From a virus, in IMG/VR virus record IMGVR_UViG_3300046011_004673, positions 1 through 44,218 of that record: 44,218 nt of DNA; one strand, written 5' to 3'. The notes below the pieces were generated by a model, which was not told the DNA's origin, did no database searches, and saw nothing but the letters and a program-made list of their open reading frames with translations. Positions within the stretch are counted from its first letter, which is position 1. Every line of letters starts with the position of its first letter. The position numbers and the translations under genes were made by a program. Positions 17,873 to 26,672 of the stretch are shown one piece after another.

Positions 17873-19213
17873 ATGGCTGAGGATCAACGGTTCTGGACTG
17901 CGGAAGAGATTGCAGCGCGTATCATGCTCGATCCAGCATTGCTGGAGCGCGCAAAGCCCGAATGGGACGCAGAAACAGAAACCACACGAGTCAAGCCGTT
18001 GCTCGCCGCAGACGCGCGACGGATCGTTACACGGTCGATTGTGGAGCAATTCACGGCTGCGGAGATTGCACCACCTGATTCGTACTACGTCGACAAACTG
18101 GCGGCCTTGATTGTTCAGGCTTTGCCCGAAGAGGCGATGAACGGCTCGGTGGTGGCGGCGCTAGACGTTCGGCCGTACGTGCAGTTGGTGACGAGTGAGC
18201 CGCGTTTGATCAGGGGCGACAAGTCTCGTCAAGGTTTTCGACCGCTTGGAGATAGGTGGCAGGAACTTCAACAGGCGGATTACCGAACCACCAACACGGC
18301 GTACACGCAGACCAACAAGGCTGGTGTTTCCCCAGCGGTCGCGGCCACGGAGCAAACAACGGCGATTGGTCAGGGAGTTGACGCCAATCCGTTTTTGGAC
18401 GGCGTGCAAACCGTCGACCCGGGTGATCTGGCGGCATTGGTGCGCGCAGGCAGGGTGGACATCAACGCTCCGGACATGGCCGACCAGGCAATCAGTGCGG
18501 GCAACTTGCCAGGGGCAAGAGCGTCGATGCCTGGCGGCGGGCCACGCGTGTCGTACCGTGGTGCTGCAAAGGACATCACCGGCCGCAGCACCATTGGTCG
18601 CATGTTGGACTGGGCGTACGGCCTGGAGGAAGACGACGTCAGCAGGCTCCAATCGTTGCTGTTCGACGCCGGGTACATGACCGACATGAAATATGACCCG
18701 CAGGCCGACCAGTGGATCATGCAGGACATGCAGTACGAGGACGGCTATGCCAACGATCCTGTGTTCCAGCAAGCATGGATGATGGCGATTCGTGACACCT
18801 ACGCCCAGGGCAACGGGGCGACTGTGGCGGAGTTTCTCGGGCGCAAGACCACGGAGTTCAAGCAGCGCGAGCAGGCAATGCGCACTCGGCTGACTGAAGA
18901 GCGGATGATGTCGTTCAACGAGTCGTTGGGTGATGTGCGGGCTGTAGCAGATCGACTGGCAATGGACACCGTTGGCCGGCGGTTGAACCCCGAGGAGTTC
19001 GTGCAGGTGCGGCAGTATCTTCGCTCGCTACAGACAGAGCGCGCTGACGATTGGACGGGGCCGAAGCCTGATGCCTGGATGGAGCAGGCCCCTGAGGCTG
19101 GCTTCACGACGGGTGAACTGGAGCAGCAGGTGAGCGATGTTCTCGTCGAGTCAAGTTGGGATGAGCCGGGTGCCAACTACATGTCTCGCCTGAGGAGAAA
19201 GTACGAGTCCTGA
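17873..19213 (+). CDS. Virion-associated protein, unknown (follows giant protein)
   Basis: A 446-residue soluble, mildly acidic protein with a GAGGTG SD. It has a helical N-terminal third (EEIAARIMLDPALLERA; then TAAEIAPPDSYYVDKLAALIVQAL) and a C-terminal half with more helices (VSRLQSLLFDAGYM and similar). The TGATG overlap with the next gene and identical orientation place it in an ejection-protein or inner-core cassette (17873-21502) after the giant protein. No catalytic motif recognised. Confidence 0.55.
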   Translation: MAEDQRFWTAEEIAARIMLDPALLERAKPEWDAETETTRVKPLLAADARRIVTRSIVEQFTAAEIAPPDSYYVDKLAALIVQALPEEAMNGSVVAALDVRPYVQLVTSEPRLIRGDKSRQGFRPLGDRWQELQQADYRTTNTAYTQTNKAGVSPAVAATEQTTAIGQGVDANPFLDGVQTVDPGDLAALVRAGRVDINAPDMADQAISAGNLPGARASMPGGGPRVSYRGAAKDITGRSTIGRMLDWAYGLEEDDVSRLQSLLFDAGYMTDMKYDPQADQWIMQDMQYEDGYANDPVFQQAWMMAIRDTYAQGNGATVAEFLGRKTTEFKQREQAMRTRLTEERMMSFNESLGDVRAVADRLAMDTVGRRLNPEEFVQVRQYLRSLQTERADDWTGPKPDAWMEQAPEAGFTTGELEQQVSDVLVESSWDEPGANYMSRLRRKYES

Positions 19214-20238
19214 TGCCGCCTCGCAACAACACCCCGAAGCCTCCCAAGCCGAAGCAAGATCCAGCGAATACTCGTCGGCTGAGGGAAGGCGGCGTAGCCG
19301 AAGGGCTTGCCAGCACGCGTCCTGGGTTGCAGCCGGACGAGGATTACCGGGACTACGACAGGTATTTCAACAACACGCTGGAAGGCCAATCTGCCGTGTG
19401 GCTGATTGGTCAGGTCGGCAGTGTTGATCCGTCGTACGCCAAGACGATTCGCCAGGCTGCGTGGACCTATCGCTTCGACACAACGGGTGATGCGCTCAAC
19501 AGAGTGTTGGGTTCGCAAGGCATTCTCGACGCGTTGTCGCGCGTGCGGGGCGGCGGCGGTGGTGGCGGTGGTGGCGGTGGTGGCGGCGGCGCATCAAAGG
19601 CCCAGCAATACGCCCAGGCCGAGGCGACCATTCGCAACGAGGTCAAGTCAATGGGCGTGGCATTCAGCGACGAGTCGATCAAGCAGCTTGCCAAGTCGGT
19701 TGTCGACGGCAACTGGTCAGCCGACATGGTCACGGACTACATCGTGGCTGGCGCGGGCGACTGGGACACGTTGCAGGCCGGGCAGATCACGGCGACGGCC
19801 GACGCAGTGCGCAAGATGGCGGCGTCGCAACTGATCACGGTGTCCGAGGACACGGCGCGTGAGTACGCACGGCGTGTGGCGTCGGGCGAACTGACGCAGG
19901 ACGGCATCAATGCGATCATGCTGGGGCAGGCCAAGGCGCAGTTCGCATGGTTGACACCACAACTCGATGCAGGCATGACGGTGCGGGACATCTTGCTTCC
20001 CAGCCGGGATCTGATCGCTCGCGAGTTGGAGATGAACGCTGACACAATCGATCTGGCGAACACGAAGTGGCAGAACATGCTGACCGTCAAGGAACCCAAC
20101 GGCACCACTCGAGCAGCGACCAACAACGAACTGGTGGTCAACGCTCGGCGCAGTCCTGAGTGGCAGAACACCAAAGGCGCACGCGACCTGACGGCTGCTG
20201 CGATCATGCGTATCCGTTCGATGTTCTACGGAGACTGA
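19213..20238 (+). CDS. Virion-associated helical protein with a polyglycine hinge
   Basis: A 341-residue protein: a short Pro/Lys N-terminus, a small domain to residue about 112, an unbroken run of 14 glycines at about 114-127, then a helical C-terminal domain (residues 130-340) with repeated patterns such as VAFSDESIKQLAKSVVDGNW and ADMVTDYIV. I recall similar helical repeats in virion proteins of actinophages and other podovirus-like phages. The glycine run uses mixed GGC/GGT codons and probably forms a flexible linker. One base separates its stop from the next start codon. Confidence 0.55.
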   Translation: MPPRNNTPKPPKPKQDPANTRRLREGGVAEGLASTRPGLQPDEDYRDYDRYFNNTLEGQSAVWLIGQVGSVDPSYAKTIRQAAWTYRFDTTGDALNRVLGSQGILDALSRVRGGGGGGGGGGGGGGASKAQQYAQAEATIRNEVKSMGVAFSDESIKQLAKSVVDGNWSADMVTDYIVAGAGDWDTLQAGQITATADAVRKMAASQLITVSEDTAREYARRVASGELTQDGINAIMLGQAKAQFAWLTPQLDAGMTVRDILLPSRDLIARELEMNADTIDLANTKWQNMLTVKEPNGTTRAATNNELVVNARRSPEWQNTKGARDLTAAAIMRIRSMFYGD

Positions 20239-20239
20239 A

Positions 20240-21502
20240 ATGGCAAAGCCCACACCCCCAGGTGGATCGAAGTCCGGTGCGCCGTCAGGCAGCGCCTTGC
20301 GTCGTTTGATGGAAGGCAATCAGCAGGTTCCTAGGCCAACGGCCAGACCGGGCGACACCGGTCCAGGCACAGTGCCACGCACAACGCTTGCGCCGCCGCC
20401 AGCACCAACGGTGCCTCGTCCGACTGTGCCACGACCCACGGCATCATCCCCTACCGCTTCGCCTGCTCCGGCGCCTACCGCTCCGCCTGCTCCTGCGCCT
20501 ACCGTTCCGGCAGAAACGCCGACAACGACGCCGACGACGGAGCCTGCGCCCGCTGCGGAGGCAGGTGGTGCGGAGGCAACGCTGACTCCGGAGACGCCTG
20601 GTGGCGAACCGACGCCGGCGTACAGCGCAGAGAACAGGGCGCTGTTCGGCATCTTGTCGTCCACGTTAGGTGACCTAGGACTTGGTGGGTTGTACTCGAC
20701 CGATGGGTCGGGTAATCCGTCTGGCTGGCTGTGGGATCGGATCATCAACAACACCATCAGCGAAGCCACGCTGGAGTTCGAGTTGGAGCAGACTGACGAC
20801 TACAAGCGTCGGTTCCCAGCGGTTGAGTATCTGAAAGCCGAAGCCCGAGCGGGTCGGTTCACCGGTACGCCGACAGCGAAGACCGTGATCGAGTATGAGC
20901 GCAACGCGAAGAACATCTTGCAGTCGGCACAGTTGCCACCGGAGTTCTACGACAACAACACCGAGGACCTGCAGAGTCTGATGATGAGGGGCATCTCGCC
21001 CGTCGAGTTGGAGCAGCGCGTCGGTCAGGGCTGGGCCCGTGTGCAGAGTGCCGACCCGGCGATCCGTCAGGCGTTCAGCGACTTCTACGGCGTGGGCAAC
21101 GGAGACTCGGCACTGGCTGCGTTCTTCCTCGATCCCGCCAACATGGTGCAGAACCTTGACCGGATGAGCAAGTCTGCGTACACGGCAGGCAAGGGCATCC
21201 AGGCGGGCGTCGGGCTGGACCGAACGACGGCGGAACGCATCTCGGCAATGACGACGTCGGACACGCAGATCGACCAGGGCATCGGTCAACTGTCAGAGTA
21301 CGGCACGTTGTTCGACGAGGGCGTGGCCGAAGCCGAAGACCTGAGTCTGGAGGGCGCAGGTGTCGATGCAGCGTTCGGCAACGATGCCAAGGCGCGCAGT
21401 GCGCTCGAGCGACGACTGATCGGCCGTCAGGCCAACCGTGGCCTTGGTGGTGGCGGTGCCGTGCAGACGCAGCGTGGTCTGATAGGAACAGGAAACGCAT
21501 GA
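20240..21502 (+). CDS. Virion-associated protein with Pro/Ala/Thr-rich N-terminus
   Basis: A 420-residue protein. Residues about 15-130 are low-complexity Pro/Thr/Ala with PAPT-type repeats; the remaining 290 form a globular helical domain with patterns (I.NNTISEATLEFELEQT, a YGVGNGDSALAAFFLDPANM segment, and DQGIGQL) that I recognise from a widespread but functionally uncharacterised phage structural family. Together with the two genes before it, it may build the inner core or ejected complex with the giant protein; inferred from clustering. Confidence 0.6.
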   Translation: MAKPTPPGGSKSGAPSGSALRRLMEGNQQVPRPTARPGDTGPGTVPRTTLAPPPAPTVPRPTVPRPTASSPTASPAPAPTAPPAPAPTVPAETPTTTPTTEPAPAAEAGGAEATLTPETPGGEPTPAYSAENRALFGILSSTLGDLGLGGLYSTDGSGNPSGWLWDRIINNTISEATLEFELEQTDDYKRRFPAVEYLKAEARAGRFTGTPTAKTVIEYERNAKNILQSAQLPPEFYDNNTEDLQSLMMRGISPVELEQRVGQGWARVQSADPAIRQAFSDFYGVGNGDSALAAFFLDPANMVQNLDRMSKSAYTAGKGIQAGVGLDRTTAERISAMTTSDTQIDQGIGQLSEYGTLFDEGVAEAEDLSLEGAGVDAAFGNDAKARSALERRLIGRQANRGLGGGGAVQTQRGLIGTGNA

Positions 21503-21518
21503 CGAAGGGAGGTAACCC

Positions 21519-21641
21519 ATGAAGGCAGGCTCGTGCCCCACCCCGGCGTCCAAGAAGTACACCGGCACCAAGGTCGTCACCGGCAGTACGTCGACCGTCA
21601 AGACCGGCAGCGACAAGCGGTTCAAGCCCGGCAAGAAGTAG
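21519..21641 (+). CDS. Tiny basic protein (40 residues)
   Basis: ATG at 21519 with a near-perfect SD (GGGAGGT) six bases upstream. The product is Lys/Thr/Gly-rich with no hydrophobic segment and ends in FKPGKK. It is the last gene before a terminator-like hairpin, and it resembles the basic mini-protein at 28887, which also lies just before a terminator. Function unknown; the strong SD and placement make it likely real. Confidence 0.6.
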   Translation: MKAGSCPTPASKKYTGTKVVTGSTSTVKTGSDKRFKPGKK

Positions 21642-21668
21642 TCTGTCGTCACGCACGGCAGCGGCACA

Positions 21669-21698
21669 GACGCCATCACCCATGAGGGTGGTGGCGTC
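21669..21698 (+). terminator. Rho-independent-type hairpin before the scaffold/capsid genes
   Basis: A 12-base-pair stem (left arm GACGCCATCACC, one G:T wobble) with the six-base loop CATGAG, followed only by TT. A weak U tract is usual in GC-rich hosts. It would end or reduce read-through from the giant-protein block. Confidence 0.65.
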
Positions 21699-21854
21699 TT
21701 GCGCGTACCGGCATGTGTATGATGCGCGATGTGGGTGAGCTGTAACCGGCCCCATGCAGTGAGAGCTAGAGATGGCCGCTGGAAGCATCACGACCGGTTC
21801 GCCGGCCGGTCGTTGTAGGCAAGGCGAGATGGCAACACTTCCAAGGAGCACACA
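21699..21854 (+). promoter_or_regulatory. Leader / possible promoter upstream of the scaffold gene
   Basis: About 155 bases without a gene between a terminator-like hairpin and the scaffold start. TATGAT at 21718-21723 is a -10-like hexamer, with no good -35 at the right distance. A perfect seven-base-pair inverted repeat (CGACCGG / CCGGTCG, eight-base loop) lies at 21791-21812 and could be a 5' leader hairpin. A strong SD (AAGGAG) precedes the scaffold ATG. A separate capsid transcript is plausible. Confidence 0.4.
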
Positions 21855-22388
21855 ATGGCAACCGAACACGACTACGACGACGACGAACTGGAAACGCAGG
21901 AACGTCAACCCGACATCCGATCGCTGCGGCAGCGTGCCGAGCAGGCCGGTCAGTACGAGCAGGAGATCGCCCAGTTGCGGCGAGAAAACCTGTTCGCCAA
22001 GGCTGGCATCGACACCGACTCAAAGATCGGCCGGATGCTCTTCAAGACGTTCGAGGGCACCTCACTCGACGAACTCCGTACCGAAGCCGAAGACCTCGGC
22101 CTGTTCACTCCCGGTCGCAACAGCATTCCGACCGACGAGCAAGACCAGGCAGCGTTCCGGCGAGGGCTGAGCGGCGGGCAGAGCGTGACCGCACCTGACG
22201 ACCAGGGTGTCGATCCCTTCGATGACGCCTACAGCAACTTCTACGAGGACCGCAAGCGCGGTGCTGCACTGGAAGATTCGCAGTTGGCAGCAATCGACCG
22301 GATTCTCGTCGCAGCATCGAACGGTGACCAGCGGGTGATCTTTGATCAGAACGCGTGGGATCGTAACGCACGACGCCCCGTGATCTGA
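21855..22388 (+). CDS. Scaffolding protein (putative)
   Basis: A 177-residue acidic protein with an N-terminal charged helix or coiled coil (residues about 18-45, RSLRQRAEQAGQYEQEIAQL) and Asp/Glu/Gln-rich remainder. Phage scaffolds, which line the inside of the prohead and leave before packaging, are typically acidic, helical and encoded just before the major capsid gene, as here. Called by composition and position, not by a sequence signature. Overlaps the next gene at TGATG. Confidence 0.7.
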   Translation: MATEHDYDDDELETQERQPDIRSLRQRAEQAGQYEQEIAQLRRENLFAKAGIDTDSKIGRMLFKTFEGTSLDELRTEAEDLGLFTPGRNSIPTDEQDQAAFRRGLSGGQSVTAPDDQGVDPFDDAYSNFYEDRKRGAALEDSQLAAIDRILVAASNGDQRVIFDQNAWDRNARRPVI

Positions 22389-22684
22389 TGGCAAGCCGAC
22401 CCCTGTGTGACATCCCAGGTTGCAACGAGCACTACGCGTGCAAGTTGCGATCGAAGGGTTTGCAGGTGTCACCCCGAGCCGAATCGACTCGGACACAGAA
22501 CTGGCGTCCGACTCCGACGACACCTCCCAGCATCAACAAGCAGATCATGTACGACGAGCGTCCAGGCGGCTACAAGATGCCGATCCTGACGCCAAGTGGT
22601 GATGTGCTGCGCTGGAAGGAGTACACGGAGAAGCGACATCAGGTCGAATCCCATCTCCGCAGAGCGCACAGCGCCGTCCAGTAA
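22388..22684 (+). CDS. Small basic protein between scaffold and capsid genes
   Basis: A 98-residue basic protein with an N-terminal CDIPGC motif plus a third cysteine at residue 18 and a C-terminal His/Arg cluster (KRHQVESHLRRAH), so metal binding is conceivable. It has no hydrophobic segment. Its TGATG coupling to the scaffold gene suggests a head-morphogenesis role. No known family assigned. Confidence 0.55.
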   Translation: MASRPLCDIPGCNEHYACKLRSKGLQVSPRAESTRTQNWRPTPTTPPSINKQIMYDERPGGYKMPILTPSGDVLRWKEYTEKRHQVESHLRRAHSAVQ

Positions 22685-22696
22685 GGAACCACTCTC

Positions 22697-23869
22697 ATGG
22701 CACAGGAACTCGCAGGCCCCGCCTTCTACTCGTATGACCTCACCGTCGAGACCAAGGTCAACATCGACGAACTCATCTACATCCTCTCCCCGATGGACCT
22801 GCCGCTGCTCTCGGGCACCGGCGCCGACGGTGTGCCGCTCATGCCGCGCACCCCGGTCGACAACGTCGAGTTCTTCTGGCTCGAGGAGCAGGTGCCGCTG
22901 CCCCGTGGCACCCTCAACGGCACCATCAACTCGTCGGTCACCAGCGTCACGCTGAACACCGGCGACGCCGTGAAGTTCGCCGTGGGCGACGGCATCCGCA
23001 TCGACGACGAGGTGATGGTCGTGACGGCCATCAACACCAGCACCGAAGTGTTGACCGTGGTGCGTGGTTCGGCATCCGACACCAACACCACCGCTGCGTC
23101 GCACTCGACCGGCGCCGACGTGATCGGCTTGGGCACCATCCTGATCGAAGGTTCGATCGGTTCGACCAACTTCCAAGGCCGTGACAAGTACAGCAACTAC
23201 ACGCAGATCTGGAGCAAGAAGATCCAGGTGTCGCGTACCGAGCAGCGCATTCCGAAGTACGGCGTGCCGAACGAGTTGAACAAGCAGATGCTCAACACCA
23301 TGCAGTCGCTGAACCTCGGCATCGAGAACTCGGCGCTGTATGGCGTGAAGCACGTTCGGTCGGCCGACAACCGGCGTCAGACCGGCGGCCTCAACCACTT
23401 CGTCACGTCGAACGTCGACTCGTCGTCGTACTGGCTAACCATCGAGGCCATCGAAGACATGCAGCAGGCGGCGTACGACAAGGGCGGCATGTTCGAGGTG
23501 CTGATGAGCCGGCCGGTCAACTTCCAGGCGCTGAACAACATCGCCGGCAACGAGCGCGTGCAGACGGTCAACATCGAGGATGCCCGTCGTGGGCGTCGTC
23601 GGGCGACCACCGTGATGACCGAGTTCAACGAGGTCGTGCTGGTGCGCAACCGCTGGGTGAAGGCGAACAACGCCTTCGCCTACAGCCGGGACAACTTCGT
23701 GTACCGGCAGTTCCAGCCGCTGATCACGCAGAAGCTGGCCAAGACCGACGACACCGACACGTACATGATGGTGTGCGAGGGCGGCTTCCAGGTCAAGGGC
23801 CAGGATCACATGGCGAAGTGGAGCGGCCTCGACAGCTCGCAGGCGCTGCCGGGTTCGGGCCTCGTCTGA
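22697..23869 (+). CDS. Major capsid protein, SU10/DUF5309-like
   Basis: A 390-residue HK97-fold-type capsid subunit. The N-terminal pattern (LAGPAF.SYD.........YILSPMDLPLLSG) is the hallmark I know from the SU10 major capsid family (DUF5309). Residues about 72-146 form an inserted beta module (VTSVTLNTGD..FAVGDGIRIDDE...TVVRG...TAASH..GADVI). SD AAGGA lies upstream, and a strong hairpin follows. Preceded by a scaffold-like gene. Residues after 160 fit the P- and A-domain part (QVSRTEQRIPKYGVPNELNKQM). Confidence 0.87.
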   Translation: MAQELAGPAFYSYDLTVETKVNIDELIYILSPMDLPLLSGTGADGVPLMPRTPVDNVEFFWLEEQVPLPRGTLNGTINSSVTSVTLNTGDAVKFAVGDGIRIDDEVMVVTAINTSTEVLTVVRGSASDTNTTAASHSTGADVIGLGTILIEGSIGSTNFQGRDKYSNYTQIWSKKIQVSRTEQRIPKYGVPNELNKQMLNTMQSLNLGIENSALYGVKHVRSADNRRQTGGLNHFVTSNVDSSSYWLTIEAIEDMQQAAYDKGGMFEVLMSRPVNFQALNNIAGNERVQTVNIEDARRGRRRATTVMTEFNEVVLVRNRWVKANNAFAYSRDNFVYRQFQPLITQKLAKTDDTDTYMMVCEGGFQVKGQDHMAKWSGLDSSQALPGSGLV

Positions 23870-23885
23870 TCTGTCCGTAGGTGGT

Positions 23886-23919
23886 GACCCCGTACGGTGC
23901 AGCCACACCGTGCGGGGTC
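23886..23919 (+). terminator. Terminator-like hairpin after the capsid gene
   Basis: A 14-base-pair stem, GACCCCGTACGGTG pairing with CACCGTGCGGGGTC (one G:T wobble), loop CAGCCA, no strong U tract. It would let capsid mRNA be made separately from, or in excess of, the connector and tail genes downstream. Confidence 0.7.
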
Positions 23920-23941
23920 AACCTTCGCGTAAGGAGAGATC

Positions 23942-24853
23942 ATGGCGCGCAGCACTGTCTCGGTCACCATTGACCGCATCCGGCGGCAACTGTCGTCTGG
24001 CTACCGCAACGAGATCAACACGTTGGCTTCTGCGATCACGTCGTCTCAGACGACGGTGCCGATGACGCTGACGTTGACGGCGAACGTGGTGGCGGGGTCG
24101 ATGTTGTCGATTGGCACCGAACTGCTGCGTGTGGTGTCGGTGGATACGGCGAGCAAGACGGCCACAGTCATTCGTGCGTTCCACGATTCGACGGCTGCTG
24201 CACACGATGCAGGGGCCGAAGTGTGGATCAACTCGCGCTTCACCGGCCTGGACATCTACGACGCCATGCTGGAAGAGATTGGTTCGTACGGCCCGCAGTT
24301 GTATCAGGTGGTCACCGAGGAACTGACGGTCGCTGACAGCCAGGAGACGGTCGAACTGCCGGTGTCGATGGCGGGTTGCTACGGCATCATCGACGCGCAT
24401 CGGCAGTGGACGGACGTCGGCTCAACCACACAGTCGACGGCATGGCCTCGAGCGAACCTGCGCCTGGTGCGCTACGACCCGGCGGTGTGGTCGGCGTTTG
24501 CCACGTCGGGTCTGGCGCTGCGGTTCATCGATCCGGTTGCTGCTGGAAAGGTCATCGTCAAGGCGGCGATGCCGTATCACACGACGTTCACGCTAGCGCA
24601 GGACTTGATCGTGGATGGTGGGCTGCAAGAGTCGATGCTCGATGTGCTGTCGATGGGTGTGCGGCTGCGGCTGCTCCAGGCCAACGAGGCAGGCATGTCG
24701 GCGCGTACTACCCAGGATGAGCCTCGTCGGGCCCAGGAGGTGCCCCCGGGCTCGCTGGTGCAACAGGGCCAGGTGTCGCAGGCGCTGTATCGGAACCGGA
24801 AGATGGAAGAGATCAACAAGCTCCGCTCCATGTATCCGGTGCGGTTTGGCTGA
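23942..24853 (+). CDS. Head-tail connector / tail adaptor (putative)
   Basis: A 303-residue protein with AAGGAGAG SD directly after the capsid gene and terminator, overlapping the propeller-like gene (TGATG). Residues about 26-97 carry the same beta module as the capsid insertion (VAGSMLSIGTELLRVVSVD...ATVIRAFHD..AAAHDAGAEVWI). The C-terminal part is beta-rich then helical. In podovirus-like genomes a protein of this size here usually forms the adaptor ring below the portal; this is inferred. Confidence 0.6.
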   Translation: MARSTVSVTIDRIRRQLSSGYRNEINTLASAITSSQTTVPMTLTLTANVVAGSMLSIGTELLRVVSVDTASKTATVIRAFHDSTAAAHDAGAEVWINSRFTGLDIYDAMLEEIGSYGPQLYQVVTEELTVADSQETVELPVSMAGCYGIIDAHRQWTDVGSTTQSTAWPRANLRLVRYDPAVWSAFATSGLALRFIDPVAAGKVIVKAAMPYHTTFTLAQDLIVDGGLQESMLDVLSMGVRLRLLQANEAGMSARTTQDEPRRAQEVPPGSLVQQGQVSQALYRNRKMEEINKLRSMYPVRFG

Positions 24854-26664
24854 TGGGCCTGTCGATCCCGTTCTTCGGCGGCGGGGCACCGTTCTATCTC
24901 GGCACGTTCAGCGCGCAGCGGGTGCTGCCACACACGGTGCTGTTGGATGGTCGGACGTACACGATCGACCTGACGGAGTACCGCCACAGCAGCCTGCAGA
25001 CGCTGCGTGAGGGCGTCGTCACCAGCGCCGAGCCATCGGATGCGTTGTTCAACGCGTCGGGCACATGGTCGCGCTACCGCTATTCGTGGCACCGTGGCGC
25101 CGATCAGGAGATCAGCGAACTTGACGACACGTCGGACCCGTTCCGGTTCGATCGATCACGGTCGATCAACGTGTGGACGAAGAACGAACTGACGCTGCAT
25201 CGAGCAAGCACGTTGTCCCGTTCGGTGTCGTCGGGCGCGCCACGGCTGATCGGATTCAACAACTACCTGTACGCCTCGGACGGGGCAACGCTGTATCGCT
25301 CGACTGGGTTCGGTGCGTGGTCGACGATGACGGCCCCGGGCGGCACTGTGCAGGCGTTCGCCACGGACGGCTCTGATGTGTTCGTGGCGACATCGACCAA
25401 TCTCGTCAAGTACGTCGGAGCGGCGACCACACCTACGGCGTACGGAACGCCGGTCACGGGCGATGTGTCGAACGTGGCGTTTGTTGGCAACCGACTGTTG
25501 ATCGGCATTGGCAGCACGTTGAGCAGCGTGGCAGGCAGCGGCGCGCTGACGACGGTTCGCACACATCAGCAGTCAGCGTTCCGTTGGACCACGATCTTTG
25601 CGATTGGCTCGCGCATCTACGTCGGCGGTTTCGCTGGCAGCCGGTCCGAGCTGTACACAACGACGACCGATTCGAGCGGAAACCTCGTCATCGCCCAGGA
25701 CGCTGCACCGTTCCCTGAGGGCGAACTGCTGCGAGGCGGCGTGTCGTTTGCCGGTGGCGCAGTGATCTATTCCAACAAGGGCGCACGGCTGGCACAGACG
25801 GCCGCAGACGGGTCACTCACGTACGGTCCGCTGCTGGCAGACCTGGGTGATGTGCAGGCGGCGTGCGCCGAGGGCCAGTATGTGTTCACCGGGTGGTCGC
25901 TCTACGACGGGGCCACGACGGCTGGCACGGCACGGCTTGATCTGACTACGTTCGTCGAGGCGCTGCAGCCTGCGTACGCAGCCGACCTCGAGGCGAACGT
26001 GGCTGGAGCGGTGACGGGCGTGGCGCGTCTGAATGGCCGGCTGGCGTATGCGGTGGCCGGTCAGGGCGTGTTTGTGGAGTCGACGACGGCGTACGACACG
26101 ACTGGCTATCTGGACTCGGGCAAGATTCTGTTCGGCACGGTGGAGCGCAAGCGCCTGTCGCAGATGGTCGTGGACTTCAAGCCGTTGACCACCGGACAGT
26201 CGGTGACGTTGACCATCTACGACGAGGAAGGCGATGCGGTCTACTCGCTGACCGAATCGGGCGTCGGCCTGCGGCAGATGATTGCCGACCTGAACGCCAT
26301 CGACGTGATCAGTTGCCGGGTGCGTGTTGATCTGGCGTCGAACGGCAGCGACACGCCGACGGTGTTGAAGTGGGTGCTGCGGGCGTATCCGGTGCCGCCG
26401 CCGTCCGAGCAGTGGATCGTGCCGTTGATCGTGCACAGTCGGGTCACAGCGGGTGACGGCATGGGCATGGAACTGTCGCTCGATCTGGAGGATGAGTTCG
26501 CTCACATCCAGGCGCTGTGGCGCGACAAGACGAAGGTGCTGTTTCGCGTTGGGGACTACGTTACGAGAGTCCGTATCGATGCGTTCGAGTTGCGTCCGAA
26601 CAACTGGCGTGACGACGGTGGCTGGTTCGAGGCCATCCTGGTAGTGAAGTTGCTGACAACGTAG
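24853..26664 (+). CDS. Tail hub / nozzle-type protein with propeller-like repeats
   Basis: A 603-residue beta-rich protein. From about residue 130 to 420 it contains repeated blade-like segments (IGFNNYLYASDGATLYRS; AFATDGSDVFVATSTNLVKY; VAFVGNRLLIGIG; AIGSRIYVGGF; GGAVIYSNKGARL; RLNGRLAYAVAGQGVF), the pattern of a beta-propeller. The C-terminal 90 residues (WIVPLIVHSRVTAGDG... and GDYVTRVRIDAFELRP) form a separate beta domain. Propeller-containing proteins form the nozzle of short-tailed phages; this function is inferred from architecture and position. Confidence 0.65.
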   Translation: MGLSIPFFGGGAPFYLGTFSAQRVLPHTVLLDGRTYTIDLTEYRHSSLQTLREGVVTSAEPSDALFNASGTWSRYRYSWHRGADQEISELDDTSDPFRFDRSRSINVWTKNELTLHRASTLSRSVSSGAPRLIGFNNYLYASDGATLYRSTGFGAWSTMTAPGGTVQAFATDGSDVFVATSTNLVKYVGAATTPTAYGTPVTGDVSNVAFVGNRLLIGIGSTLSSVAGSGALTTVRTHQQSAFRWTTIFAIGSRIYVGGFAGSRSELYTTTTDSSGNLVIAQDAAPFPEGELLRGGVSFAGGAVIYSNKGARLAQTAADGSLTYGPLLADLGDVQAACAEGQYVFTGWSLYDGATTAGTARLDLTTFVEALQPAYAADLEANVAGAVTGVARLNGRLAYAVAGQGVFVESTTAYDTTGYLDSGKILFGTVERKRLSQMVVDFKPLTTGQSVTLTIYDEEGDAVYSLTESGVGLRQMIADLNAIDVISCRVRVDLASNGSDTPTVLKWVLRAYPVPPPSEQWIVPLIVHSRVTAGDGMGMELSLDLEDEFAHIQALWRDKTKVLFRVGDYVTRVRIDAFELRPNNWRDDGGWFEAILVVKLLTT

Positions 26665-26672
26665 GAGGGCTC

